Below, one piece after another: positions 42,719 through 55,132 of a stretch of DNA of 64,000 nucleotides. Positions within the stretch are counted from its first letter, which is position 1; the number at the start of each line of letters is the position of its first letter. Under the pieces are notes generated by a model. It worked only from the letters and a program-made list of their open reading frames with translations. It made no database searches and was not told the DNA's origin. Made by a program: the position numbers and the translations under genes. Origin of the DNA: Niebla homalea (lineage: Eukaryota; Ascomycota; Lecanoromycetes; Lecanorales; Ramalinaceae); the NCBI GenBank assembly GCA_019925105.1, contig JAHGAU010000023.1, forward strand, positions 248,001-312,000. Reading direction: 5' to 3'.

Positions 42719-44233
42719 TTAGCATTCGACCCAGAGTATGGAGAGGAAAGGTGACTGCGGAAAGGATAGGAAGGAATCGACCCACTTTTTGATTGCCATC
42801 TTTATTTCTGGCGCGCCAAGCGGCTCACATGTAGCCTTGCCAGCAAGACACACGTGATCCTTACAATCGTCATCTGATTTACATGGTTCAATGTGTCCCT
42901 TCATTGCTGAGGGTTCAGGCACTTTACTCGGAGACGGCGGTGGGGTTGTGGAAGGAGCAACTGCCGAGGATTCAAGCACTTTACTCGGAGACGGCGGTGG
43001 GGTTGTGGAAGGAGCAACCGATGTGGCAACAATGTCGTCGTAATTAAAGAAAAGCGCGTGAACGTTGAACTCGGCCAACTCTTCCCCTTCGGAATCAATA
43101 ACGAATGGGTAGTCAGAGGCAATCGCCACAGCGGCACGGTTGCAGGACGCAGCGCTTGAGGGGGAAGAGGTTGCAGAGCTGACCGTTGAAGAGGGCGTGG
43201 AGCTAAATGCTGAAGAGGGTGTGGAACTGACTGCTGAAGAGGGTGTGGAACTGACTGCTGAAGAGAGTGCGGAGCTGATCGTTGAAGAAGTGCCCTCGTC
43301 GGAGTCGTCCTTGTCGTCCGGATTGTCTGTATCATCAGGATGCTTGGTGTCTTTGGGATCCTGGGGTCGTTGGGGTCTTGGGGAGGAGCTACACCAGGCG
43401 GCACTGGAAGAGGGCGAGGTCCACCCGGGGGAGCAGGACCAGATAGGGCTTGATGAGTTTCAGCATGACGCGGCCCGAGCGAGGGTATGAGACGAACACC
43501 AAATCCACCCTCCTTTGGGAATTACAGTCACCCCTGTGTGCCCAGCTTCGTCGGTGGTGATGGATGTAATGTCGACCCTTGCTTTTGATGGCTTTTATGA
43601 AGCTTGTTAGCGAGAGCCTCCCCTTTGATTTGGCTTAATGATAAGCGATACTCACGGCATAAGTGACGACTAAAGGCTTATCACTGACGGTCTCGGTGAC
43701 TACCGTTGCACCTGCGGGAATGTCGGAGGTTTTGGTTGGGCTCAGTCCAGGAACGACCATTACAGATGTCAAGGCCGCTCCCATTACCTGCGAGGCTCCA
43801 GTTGTATGAATCGATGTAGCGATAGATGGTGAAATCGTCGCCGCGGATGCTGGCGGGCTTGTAGGATCTGGTACACAGCCGCTGATCGTTCCAAGGTCGA
43901 CGTTCGAGGCTGGCTGCGTAGAGTATTCGCAGTTGATTGTAGTGACTCTCCCGGTCGGAGCAAGTAATGGCACCGTAATGCCACTACAGAGACAATAATC
44001 TGGGACGCACTTTCCCTTGCCCTGGTCTCCTGCTCTGGCGAGACTGTCAGAGATGAGACCAAGTAGATAAGGTTGGTGCTCGCTTACAGGTGGAAGGCAC
44101 ACTCAGATTGCCCGAAGCAGCCCGGTATAGGGTCTTTGGGCTTTATAGGAGGACAGTCTACCGCTGTGACTGTAGGGCCGAAGATGGCAATGAAAAGGAT
44201 CGCATACATGTTGACAGTCGGGGGTTTTAGCAT
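42719..44233 (-). CDS. Secreted Cys-containing, Ser/Thr/Pro repeat-rich protein
   Basis: Four exons (44233-44088, 44034-43656, 43591-43494, 43448-42719) give 450 aa in one frame. The N-terminus has a signal peptide (MYAILFIAIFGPTVTAVDC if Met9 is used). A Cys-rich domain follows, with GCFGQSECAFHL and GKCVPDYCLCSG, then a Ser/Thr-rich stretch and GHTGVTVIPKGGWIWC. Next is a stalk of Ser-rich units (SSAVSSTPSS repeated). A domain around AVAIASDYPFVIDSEGEELA precedes two copies of a 19-residue unit starting VAPSTTPPPSPSKV. The end holds CKSDDDCKDHVCLAGKATCE. This looks like a wall-linked or extracellular protein, or an effector. Intron 3 (45 nt) removes an in-frame TGA; if it is not spliced, the gene is broken there. 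It is the last gene before the AT-rich block. Confidence 0.68.
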
Positions 44234-44718
44234 GATGTTCTAGGCGCAGGAGCAATTCAAGACCTAAAACCACAAGGAGACCCTGGGGATGCTTTGACAT
44301 TCATATACTCCAAAAAACTTCCAAGCAGCGCCACTACAACGAGTATGACAATCGACTGCAAGTCCATTGGAAGGGGAATCCATCTCATCATGGTCGGGCG
44401 AGGTATTCCTCCAGATAGCCTTACCACTTGACAGCAAGGCCATGGATGGAGACACTAGTAGCCGAAGACATCCTCTCAACCAAAGAAAATGGAAATTGAA
44501 CCTCCAGGTGGCAGATGAAACATTCCCACAGGTTGCTTGCGCTAAGGTTGCTTGCGCTAAGGTTGCAGGATGAACGAAAATACCGCTTCCATGAGACGCC
44601 ACAAGGCTGCATAAAACGGATTGCTTGGCGCCAACTAATCATACAGAAGTGACATGATTGGGCGGCAGTCCCACACCAGCCCTTAGGGTCGCACTGCCAC
44701 CTTGGATCGATTTCCCAA
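44234..44718. other. Spacer between the secreted-protein gene and the AT-rich block
   Basis: About 485 bp with normal composition, presumably the promoter of the secreted-protein gene. No other gene is seen. A short direct repeat, TTGCTTGCGCTAAGG, occurs twice at about 44533-44562. Confidence 0.55.
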
Positions 44719-44912
44719 CTAATTTGCTCGATCCCTGCTACGTATATATGTGGATACGTGGTGTTTTTGGTGTTTATAGTATTTTAATTAACCTATCTTA
44801 AGACCTAAGCTATAAGGACCTTACCGTTGAAATCCTAAGGCACCTCGCTATTAAAATACCCCCCACTATGGTTCAGTTACGGGGTAAAATTAAGGTTAAA
44901 AACCCCTTTATA
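44719..44912 (+). repeat. Direct repeat copy 1 at the AT-block border
   Basis: About 190 bp, from CTAATTTGCTCGATCCCTG to GGGGTAAAATTAAGG, repeated 436 bp downstream. It keeps more C/G than copy 2 but is itself mutated at a few sites. Confidence 0.85.
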
Positions 44913-44948
44913 TGAGTTAAGAACCTAAGGCTATTTATATAAAGTTAT

Positions 44949-44976
44949 ATATAAAAAAAAAAAAAAAAAAAAAAAT
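44949..44976. repeat. Poly-A run
   Basis: A run of more than 20 A followed by TTTTAATAAAAG. It could be the tail of a retroposed insert, but no target-site duplication was found. Confidence 0.6.
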
Positions 44977-45154
44977 TTTAATAAAAGTTATTATTTAAGT
45001 AAATCCTTAAAAATAAAATAAAGAACTTAAGGATTTAAATAAATTAATTTATATAAATCTTTAAGCTCCTTTATATAGCCCTTAAAAAGCCGCTTAATTA
45101 ATAAGTAATTATTTTATATATCCGGTAAATTAATTAATAATTAAATTATACCTT

Positions 45155-45348
45155 TTAATTTACTTAATCCCTATTATATATATATATAAATACGTAATAT
45201 TTTTAATATTTATAGTATTTTAATTAACTTATTTTAAGACTTAAATTATAAAGATTTTACCGTTAAGGTCTTAAGGTACTTTACTATTAAAGTATTTTCC
45301 GTTATAGTCCGATTACGGGGTAAAATTAGGGTTAAAAATCCTTAAAAT
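45155..45348 (+). repeat. Direct repeat copy 2, heavily RIP-mutated
   Basis: Aligns to 44719-44912. Nearly all differences are G-to-A or C-to-T. It contains the shared GTATTTTAATTAAC-type and TTACGGGGTAAAATTA segments. Confidence 0.85.
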
Positions 45349-47000
45349 TAAAATATAAGTCTTAAAGAAACGATTTAAATAAATATTAATTAACTTATTT
45401 AACCTTAAGTAGATTAATAATATTATAATATTATAAGGATAATATTATTAATTAAATTAATATAAAATTAATATATATTTAATTTTTATTTTCTAAGTTT
45501 TTTAATAAGTTTAATATTTAATTTAATTTTTTATATATCCGTAATTATACCTTAATAAAAAAAATAACCGGAATAATTATTATAGATATTATATTATATA
45601 AGCTATTTATATAATAGATTAATAATAAAATCCTATATAAATAATTTTAAAATAAAAGAGAAAAGCGGGGCTTATAATAAAATTATTATTTAAAAGTATA
45701 AGTCCTTTAAAAACCGTATAAAGTAAACCTCATTAAAGGTTATTATAATCTTAAGGGTAATTTTTTCCCGGAAAATATCTGTTTTTAATATTAAGATATA
45801 AAGTTTTATATAATTATCTTTAAACTTTATATATAATCGGATTATATAATATTTCTTAAAGTCCGGTTTAAGGTCGGCTTTATTATAGGTAAACTCCTTT
45901 ACCCGTAAAAAGCCTATATAAGTAAAATAAAAGGCAATCCGTATAATAAAGTTAAATTCAATAATAATATTAAAATTACGTATAAACTTAATAAAAATAT
46001 TATTAATAATAAAAAGCCGTTCTTTTTATATATATTTACTTTATAGTTTCTTTATATTATATATAAAACGTTAAAATACCGGGTATTAAAAAACCTTAAG
46101 GTTTTTAACGCCCCGGTTAATATATACCGATTTAATAACGGTAAAATAGCTTTTAATAATCTTATAAGGTAACTTTCTGGTATTAATAAGGTATATATAT
46201 TATTTAATAAGTATAAAGGGTAAAATAAAAATAACCGGATAAACCCCGTATATAGTATATTACTTAAAATAAAAGTTACTTTTTATATTATATAACGATT
46301 TTATACTTAATATAAAGTTAAAATATAAATATTATACCGCTTATAAATTAATTTAATTTACGTTTTACCCGTTTTTAATATATTTATAATCCGGTATAAT
46401 CGTAATATATATAAATATATAAATTAAGGTAAATTATTAATAATTTTCTTTTACTTAAATCTTAAAATTTAATTAATTAATTAATTCTTTTTAATAAAAA
46501 TTTATTCCGTAATATACTTAATATCGTCCGAGAATAAAATAAAAATTAATTAACGGATAATATTTATAATCTGGTTTTATATAATTAAGTTCTTAATATT
46601 ATAAATAACCTCTATATTATTTAAATAAATTATTATTAAGTTCCTTATTAATACGGTACGTTACCGCCGTAAAGCTTTAAGTATAATTATTATCTTAAGG
46701 ATATTTATATAAGCCCTTTTTAATTAAGGAAGTAACCTATAAATAAAGGTAAATTCTGGGGTAAATACGTCCCTAGTATCTTTAAGTAAATAACGCGTTA
46801 ATATAAAAGTAATATTATAATTAAGTTATTAAGAGTTATTTTAAGCATAGGCTATTATAGTTATTTAATAGCCTTTATTATTAAGAGAAGTCCTTATAAA
46901 TCTTATTATTTATATAAATTTATTAACGATCAACCTTTATAAGTTTATTATATAATTTATAAAGGAAAAGCCGTTTTAATAATATTATTTTAATTATAAA

Positions 47001-47095
47001 GTTTGGAAAGGGGGAGAGCATGGAAGACATTAAACTTGCGGATGGGTGCATGAAGGAATGGAAACATTAAAAGGGCTAATTAAGGGTGGAATCGA
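47001..47095. other. Unmutated island inside the RIP block
   Basis: About 95 bp with normal CA/TG content, purine-rich (GGAAAGGGGGAGAGCATGG), enclosed on both sides by RIP-mutated sequence. No coding potential. Confidence 0.7.
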
Positions 47096-48209
47096 TTTAT
47101 ATATACTTTAAAAGGAAAAGGGATAACGGATTATTATAGTAAGTAACCTATACCTTATTAACTTATATAAGGGCTATAACCTATCTTTAATTATATTTTA
47201 TTATTACCTATTATTTTATTACTTTTACTTTTTCTTTTCTTCTTATCTTTTTTAATGGTCTTAAGAAGGCTTTAATTTACTTATATATATTAAGGAATTC
47301 AATTTAATTATATAATTTAATCGTAAATAACTTATTATGCCTTTTCCTTAATTAACGGTAACGAAAACTATAAAGATATTATAAAAAACCGACCTTTATT
47401 ATTACTATATTATATATATATAATAAGAGTAATAAACTATAAATTCATATATATTCACGGAATATTCTTAACTATTATTTACTTATTAAATAAATACTAA
47501 AATCGAGAAAAATAAAAGTATTTAAATAACCCCCTTTTAAATACCCTTATTCGGACATTCTTATTATTACCCATAATTAATATAAGGACTTTATTCGTAC
47601 GTATTAGTAAAGCATTATTAATATTTATTAATTAATTATTAACCATTAAAAATCAAAAAATAAAGGAAAATAATAACTTTTTTAAAGCGTTTTAATTATA
47701 AAAAAATAATAATACCCTTTATATTAATAACGGGCTTAAACTTTAATTAAGAAATAATCATATATATTAGCGGATATTCTAAATTATCGTTAAAGAAATT
47801 ACGATTTATATATTAATATAAATTGCTTTTTTAAAACGGAAAAACTAAAGTAATTAAAGAAAAAAATATAAAAAAATTAATTACTTTAAATAACGTAAAA
47901 TTATTATTTAATGATTAATGACCGTAATAACCGAAATATAAGATTTATTAAGTTAATATAAGCGATTAAACTTAATTAAATTATAAGTTTTATTAAATTA
48001 TTCCGAGTAATTAAACCGTAAATCTTATAAAATAATTCCGAGTAATTTAATCAATTTATTATAAGTAAGATTCCTTAATTTAATTCGGAATATTATATAT
48101 ATTCCTTAAAGACGTAAAGTTAATCTTAAAGATTATTTTATATTAAATAAACGATTTTTTAAAACCCGTAAATAATACCGGGCACCTTAATATTAATAAA
48201 TATATAAGA

Positions 48210-48214
48210 CTCCT
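48210..48214. other. Target-site duplication, left copy (CTCCT)
   Basis: CTCCT directly before the left LTR, matched by CTCCT directly after the right LTR. Confidence 0.8.
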
Positions 48215-48360
48215 TATTAGGTGCAGCATGCATGTATGGGAGCATTAATAGGTGTAGGATACCCTTTATACGTAGAGGACAGGCATCCTTATTATACTCT
48301 TATCCTTCAGGTAGAATTATTATTAATATATTATTATACTTTTTAATCTATATATTAATA
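48215..48360 (+). repeat. Left LTR (146 bp)
   Basis: Aligns without gaps to 54982-55127, almost all differences being transitions. Its first half keeps GTGCAGCATGCATGTATGGG, while its 3' end is fully mutated. Confidence 0.9.
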
Positions 48361-51300
48361 AATAATAATAATAGCTATTTATATTAGCATTATATTAACG
48401 TATATTATAAGATCCGTTAATATGAATTAAAGTATTAATTTATTAACTATAACGGATACTTCCCTTATAATAATATTAGAAATACCAGTTTTATATCCTC
48501 TGGAATACCGTTTTTAATTCGCTTTTAAATATTTTTAAAGAAAAATTAAAGACGGCACTATAAAGAAGATATATATATTATAGGTTTCTTAAGTATTACC
48601 GGATTTTAATATTATTATTTTAATTTATTAATTAAACGCTTTATTAAAATCCGATAACTTAATAATTACGGTTATCCTATACTTAACTTTAAAAAGAGTC
48701 ACTTAAATAATTAAGAATAATTAATGATTAAGCAATTTAAGAATTATATTTACTATAGGTAAATTACTTTAATTAAAATCTTTTAAAGTTATAAAATTTA
48801 TTATTTCTCTTAATTTAATTCTTAAAAACTGGATTTTAGATCCTTTAATACTTTAATATAATCTACTATATTTCGAAGACGTTTTATTATTGTTATAATT
48901 ATTATATAGATTATTATCGACTTTAATAAAATTAAATAGGTTTAAATTACGTTAATACGGTTAAAGTCTTTAAAAACTTAATACTATAAGATTATTACTT
49001 TTATTAAATAGTTTTTATTATTATAATAACTATTAAATTCACCTTTTATATTAACGTTAATACTATAACGCTCCTTTCCGGCTTTAAGTATTAAACCGGA
49101 ATCCGAACTTAATAAATTTAATATATTAAATTTAAATTTATTAAATTTAAATTTATTATATTAAATAAAAGATACTTCTATTAAAGAAGCAATTTTTATT
49201 TAGTTTATTAATTTACTTAATCAGTTAAAAATAATAGGTTTTACCGAAGAATAAATAATATAACTACGGCGTATAATTTAAGAATTAATTCCCGCTATTA
49301 TATAAGGTTAATAGTAAAATAATCCCGGCGATAATTTATTCTCTCCTTTTAATAACGTAATATAATTAATAAGAGGCTTATAGTTAAATTAATTAATAAA
49401 TTTTAATCTTAATAACGTCGGATTTTTTAATCCTTTCTATAAAAATAAGTCCTCCAATATAGCTTTTATAATTAAATATTCCGGGAAGTATACCTTTTTT
49501 TAGGATATATATATTTTTATCGATTAATTAAAGGATATTACTTAAATAATAAATATATAATTATTATAGAATAACTTATAATTATACTTAAGAAATACTA
49601 CTTTAAAGTAATATATTATAGAGTTATTAAATACCGAGAAACGATTTATTAAATATAATAACGGTTTAATTAAATAAACTTTTTAAATTATTATTAAATT
49701 TAAGTTACCTTAATAAGTTAATTTAAATATTCTAATTATTAAAAAGTATATTATAAATAATACCTTTTAAAACCGGGAGCCTTGTGAATATACGTAGACT
49801 ATTTTACGGGCTATATATATGTTAAATTTTAATAATATTTAAAATTAATTTACGCTTATTTATAACGGATTAAACTTAAAATTTCAGCGGGATTTATAAT
49901 TATTAAATATAATTATTATTATTAATAATTATTTTAAATTTATAAATAAATTTAAATATAATTAATAAGCTTATATTATTAAATATCGCGTACCTTTATA
50001 AATATATCCGTAAAATTGTAAAACGGGTACGTTATTTTAAAATAACCAGAATTTTATAAAAATTTAAAAGTTAATCCTTTTTTTTAATTATTAACGTTAT
50101 CCTTTTAAACGTATAAATAAAATAAAGCTTACGATATATACCCTTAAGAAAAAGGATAATAATAATTGCTTTTAACGTTATAGAAGAAAATATTAATATT
50201 AAGTTAAAGAAAATTAAGGCCCTTAAAAAGAAAGTCCGATTTTAAATACTAAACGTATTATATAAAATAAAGGGTTAACTAAGTTTCTATACTTAAAAAT
50301 AAAGAAAAGGAGAATATGTTACTTAATAAAAAAAAAAAAATTAAAAGGATCTTAAGATAATAATAACCTTATTATAGAAGAAATATATTTTATATATTAA
50401 TTCCTTATACGTTATTAATATATTAAATACGTATTAAAGTACTTATCGCGAAATAAACTTTTACTTATTTTAAATATAATTATTGGAAATTAGAAAGAGT
50501 AAACTTAAATATTTTTAAAGCCTTTTTACTGAATTAACGGATTCGGTTTATTAATAATTAATATACGTAAGCTTAATAAACTAGTAATATATTATTTATA
50601 ATTATTAATTTTACCGTAATAAGGAATACGTACCTTATAGGTTTTACCTTTAGGGTATATTAATATATTATAGGTAAAGTCCAATTTACCCTTAATTTAC
50701 CCGTAATAGACTTCTATATAAATAACGGATACCTTATTATAATTATTAATTATAATATTATATTCTTTTAAATTTTAGATCTGGATTTTAAAATCCAGAA
50801 ATTATTTAAGTTAATTCTAATTATAAATGTTAATAATTTTAAGTCGATTATTAATAAATTTATAATATTTAATTTATTTTTCTTAAAAAAAAAGAATATA
50901 ATATTTACCTTAAAAAAAATCGCGGTTAAAATCTATTTAATATATAATTTATTTATTAATATTTTAATTATTACCGATATTATAACTCTTAATAAAATAA
51001 TAATTAATTTCGGTAATTAAAAATATATTATTAATATTTATAAAAATATAAGTATTAAAATAATTATTTTTATAAAAAAAGTAACGTAATTATAATATAT
51101 AATTTATATAAAATAATAAACTTGGGTCTTAACTTATAGTATAATATAAGTGCCAATTATATATTAGAAAAAAGGGACTTTAAAAGAACTATTAAAATCC
51201 CGGGATTTTATTTTTAAACCGTAGTTAATATTATTTTATAATCTTAAATTCTAAAGTGGCGTATTTACGTATATCGTTAACTTAAAAATATCGGTCATTT

Positions 51301-52149
51301 AAATTAAAAACGATATTAATTAAAAAGTTAATTTATTACGTAAAATAAAACTTAGAATTTTATATAATTTACCCCCGTAATTTTACTATATAATAATCTT
51401 AAGTTTATTAATATTACTTATTATTTATAAATAAAGAACCTAAAAATTTAAGTTATAAATTTATAAAGTTACCATAATAATAATATTAATCCTTATATTT
51501 TCCGGAATAGTTTTTATAACTTTTAATTATTTAAAGATTTATTTAAACCGGTTATTATAAATTAATAATTATAAAGAATAGGTTTTACTTAATAACGTTA
51601 AAATTTATATATATAACGGAAATATATAAGTTTAATTAAGTAATATCGTTAAAGAATTTGGTAATATCTTTAAAAATAATAATATTATAATTAATATTCT
51701 AGAAAATTAATATATATTTATTAATTTTTAACTTAATATAACCATTAAACCTAAGAAAGTATATAATATTAAGCGTAAAGATTAAAAGGTTATAAATTAA
51801 GCTTTAAATAAAATATATAATAAGGATAAGTTATATTAATTTATATAACTTACGGAATTTTTATATTTTACTTTTATTATTTAATATAATATTTTAAACG
51901 GACGTAAAAGTTATATTATAATTGATATTTAATTACTTAATAAAATTACGATTTCCGATTTATATTTATTATTATTATAATAAAAAATAATTTCTTTAAT
52001 TATAAATTACGAATATATTACCGTAATTAATATTTATGGTTATTTCTATTAATTTCTTGTATATAAATCCGATTAATATAAACTCTATATTATCTTTTAT
52101 AAAGATTAAAAGGAATCTTTAATTATATTAATAAATTTTAAAGGCAGTT

Positions 52150-53830
52150 TTTTATATATATAAAAATAAATAAATAATATATTACGTTTAATATAAGATT
52201 TTACGTAAGTATTTATAAATAATATAATTATTTTTAATTATTTATTAAAAAAATATATTATTTATTTACGTTAAGTTTTTTAAATTCTTAAAAATAAACG
52301 CGTAAATTTTTCGTTAATAAAATTATTTATTGGTTATTTTACGATTAAACTTTTTAATTAATAAATTAATTCTTTAAAAATATTTACGCTTAATAATAAA
52401 ATTAAAATTATATAAAACCTTAAATTTCCTGACTTATTAAGAAACCTTAAAGTTTTCTTTGGTTTTATAAATTAATTATATACCGGAATAAAGAATTATA
52501 CTTAATATGTTATTTTATTTTAAGTATATAAAATCTTTTTTACTATAAATTTAAAAAAGTAAATCCAGAATATATAAGTTTACGCCGTAAGTAAAAAATA
52601 TCTTAAATTAAGTTTATATTTACTTAAGAAAAGGACCGTATTTTTAAGGATCTGAAAAACGCGTTTTCAGAATTATCGTTTCTTATATATTATAATCTTA
52701 ATCGTCCTTTATTTATTAATATTAACGTATTAAAAGAATTAAATATTACGATTATAATATATTATATTAAGGATAACCCGTTATTTTATAGTATTACGGA
52801 AATTAACGATTTATTAAAAAATTATATATAATAAGGTATAATTAATAATATTCCTTAATAGAAACTTAAATATAACCAAAAAAATTATTGGTTTACGGAA
52901 TTAAAAATTACGGATATAATTTAAGTTATACGTAAAATTAAATACTTAATTAAAATAAATTATTATAAATTTAATTATATAATCTTTATAGATTATAACG
53001 TAATTATTAATATTTTTAAATAAATAAATTTAAAGACCTCCGTAATTAATAAGCTTAATTTCCGTTTAATTTACGTATTATAATATTTATTAATATTTAA
53101 TATTTTATTATATTATAAGTTAAATTTAATAAATACCATTCTTAACGTATTTTTACAATTAATTAATAATACGTAAATTTTATTTATAGAAATCGGAATT
53201 CTTAATAACGTAAATAATAATAAATTAATTATTTTTTATTATATTTATATTTTAAACGAATTTAAAGAATAAATTAAAAAAAAGTATATAAAAATAAAAT
53301 ATAAATAAAATTATAAAAAGTCTTAATAATTAAAGAAAAGTTAAATTTATAAAATATTAAAATTAAATTGTATTTTATATTAAAGGACGGCCTTATTTAT
53401 AATTTAAAATCCGTTAATTATCTATTATAATTATATATATTTAATAAATTTAAAAAAGTAATTTTTTAATAAGTATATAATAATTTATTATATAATAACT
53501 TTAACCGATTTTACAATAAATTAATAAACTTAATATATTTATTTAAATTAAGTAAATAATTACGGAAATATATCGTATATTACCTTAAGTATAACTTAAA
53601 TTAAATTAAAAAGTATATACTTTATAAATTGCTTTAATTAATTTTAAGTTTATTAATTATTTTCTATATAATTTATATAGACTTTATTATTACTTTATTA
53701 AATTAATATAATTATAATATACTCCTTACCGTTATTAATAAGTTCTTTAAGCGGGTATTTTTACTTCCTGGTAATATTAAATTTAAGGTTAATAATTAAG
53801 TAAAATTACTATTAACTAAATTAATAAAAT
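52150..53830 (+). pseudogene. Gypsy pol remnant: reverse transcriptase, RNase H, integrase
   Basis: Broken pol inside the element at 48215-55127. Reverse transcriptase: the active site reads FINNIIIF at 52212-52235, where FxDD is expected; both Asp have become Asn by G-to-A. It is followed by LKNKRVNFS. RNase H: the region from IDYNVIINIF (about 52988) through INKLNFRL matches the Gypsy TDH..IIGI/DK.N.RL pattern. Integrase: YIDFIITLL and ILLTVINKFFKRVFLLPG (about 53685-53770) match the core DFI..LP / L.V...FSKR pattern. Stop codons are frequent, nearly all explicable as CAA/CAG-to-TAA/TAG or TGG-to-TAA-type changes. It cannot be expressed. Confidence 0.82.
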
Positions 53831-54981
53831 AAAGATAAGGAATTCCCTTTAATATTATATTAAATAAAGATTATAAATTTATTTCTACATTTTAAAAATC
53901 TATATTTAAAGAAATAAATACTTATATTCTTACGTTTAACGTATATTACTTTTAAATTAATAATTAATTAAAAAGGATTAATTAAACGGTTAAAATCGTA
54001 TTACGTTACTTTATAATTACGTATCCGGATTATAGTTAAATAGATATTATCCTATATATTTAAGGTATTTTAAATAATTTAAAGTTAATATTAATTAAAT
54101 TTACTTTAAATAAAATTTATTATAATATAAATATCCGCGATCCCTTAAACCTTTTAATAATCTCTTTAATTCCTAAGTACGACGTACTTTAATTATAGAA
54201 TTATAAAGAAGTATAAAACTTATTAAAATTTACGTAAATAATAATTAAATTCCGGTATAATTAAAGTTATAAATTAATTTAATTTAATATTAATAATTTA
54301 ATCTATTTAAAGTTATATTATAAATATAATATCCCCGGTATTAAAAATTATAAGCTATATTAATAATATATTAAACCTTTTATTATTATTAAGAAAATCA
54401 GTTACTTTATATATAAGCTTAAATTACCCGTTAATATAAAGATAGCATTGGTTATTTTAATTAATATATTAAAGTTAATTAATAACTTAATAAAAACCCT
54501 TTTAATAAATAACTTAACCGTAACGCGCCGTTTACTTTCGAAGTTAATTCCGAGAATAAAAAAGAATATACTATTAAAAGAATTATTTATAAGGAAAAGG
54601 ATAATAAATATTTAATTAAATAAATTACTTAAAGTATAGAATATAATAATAAGCTTCCGTTATTAAAGTTATACTTAAACTTATTACGTGAATTTTATAT
54701 TATATATCCTAAATTCAATAACGTCGTTATTATCCGTTATAGTAAACCTGCTTTATCGCAATTATTAGCGTTTACCGAAATAATACCCTTATTATTTATT
54801 AATACTTTTTATATACTCCGTTTTAAGTATAATCGCGGCCGCTTCCGTAAAATTAAGTAAAATTTTAATATAAAAATATAAAATATAGAAAACATAACGT
54901 ATTATTAAGCATTGGTATTTATATTAATATATTGGGGTAAACGTTATTATAAGTAGTAGCCTTTTTTCTTTTAATAGTATT

Positions 54982-55127
54982 TATTAAGTATAATATATAT
55001 ATATAAGAGTATTAATAGGTATAGGACACCCTTTATACGTAAAGGACAGGTATCCTTATAATGCTTTTATCCTTTAGGTAGAATCATTATTGATACATTA
55101 TTACACTTTTTGGTCCATACACCAACA
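54982..55127 (+). repeat. Right LTR (146 bp)
   Basis: Its first half is fully mutated (GTATAATATATATATATAAG), but its 3' end is intact (TGGTCCATACACCAACA). This is the opposite pattern to the left LTR. Confidence 0.9.
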
Positions 55128-55132
55128 CTCCT
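55128..55132. other. Target-site duplication, right copy (CTCCT)
   Basis: CTCCT directly after CCAACA, the right LTR end. It matches 48210-48214. Confidence 0.8.

Larger units (their letters stand above)
48215..55127 (+). mobile_element. Ty3/Gypsy LTR retrotransposon, complete borders, RIP-inactivated
   Basis: A 6,913-bp element with 146-bp LTRs at 48215-48360 and 54982-55127. It is flanked by the 5-bp direct repeat CTCCT (48210-48214 and 55128-55132), a typical target-site duplication. The right LTR ends CCAACA; the left starts TATTAG, which is TGTTGG after two G-to-A changes. Between them the plus strand still reads, through many stops, reverse transcriptase (about 52150), RNase H (about 52985) and integrase (about 53665), in the Ty3/Gypsy order RT-RH-INT. 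Confidence 0.9.

Noticed and set aside
44264..44642. Short overlapping minus- and plus-strand frames
   Set aside because: They compete with each other in the likely promoter of the secreted-protein gene and show no domain.
44949..44976. Poly-A as proof of a LINE insertion
   Set aside because: No target-site duplication or non-LTR reverse transcriptase was found next to it.
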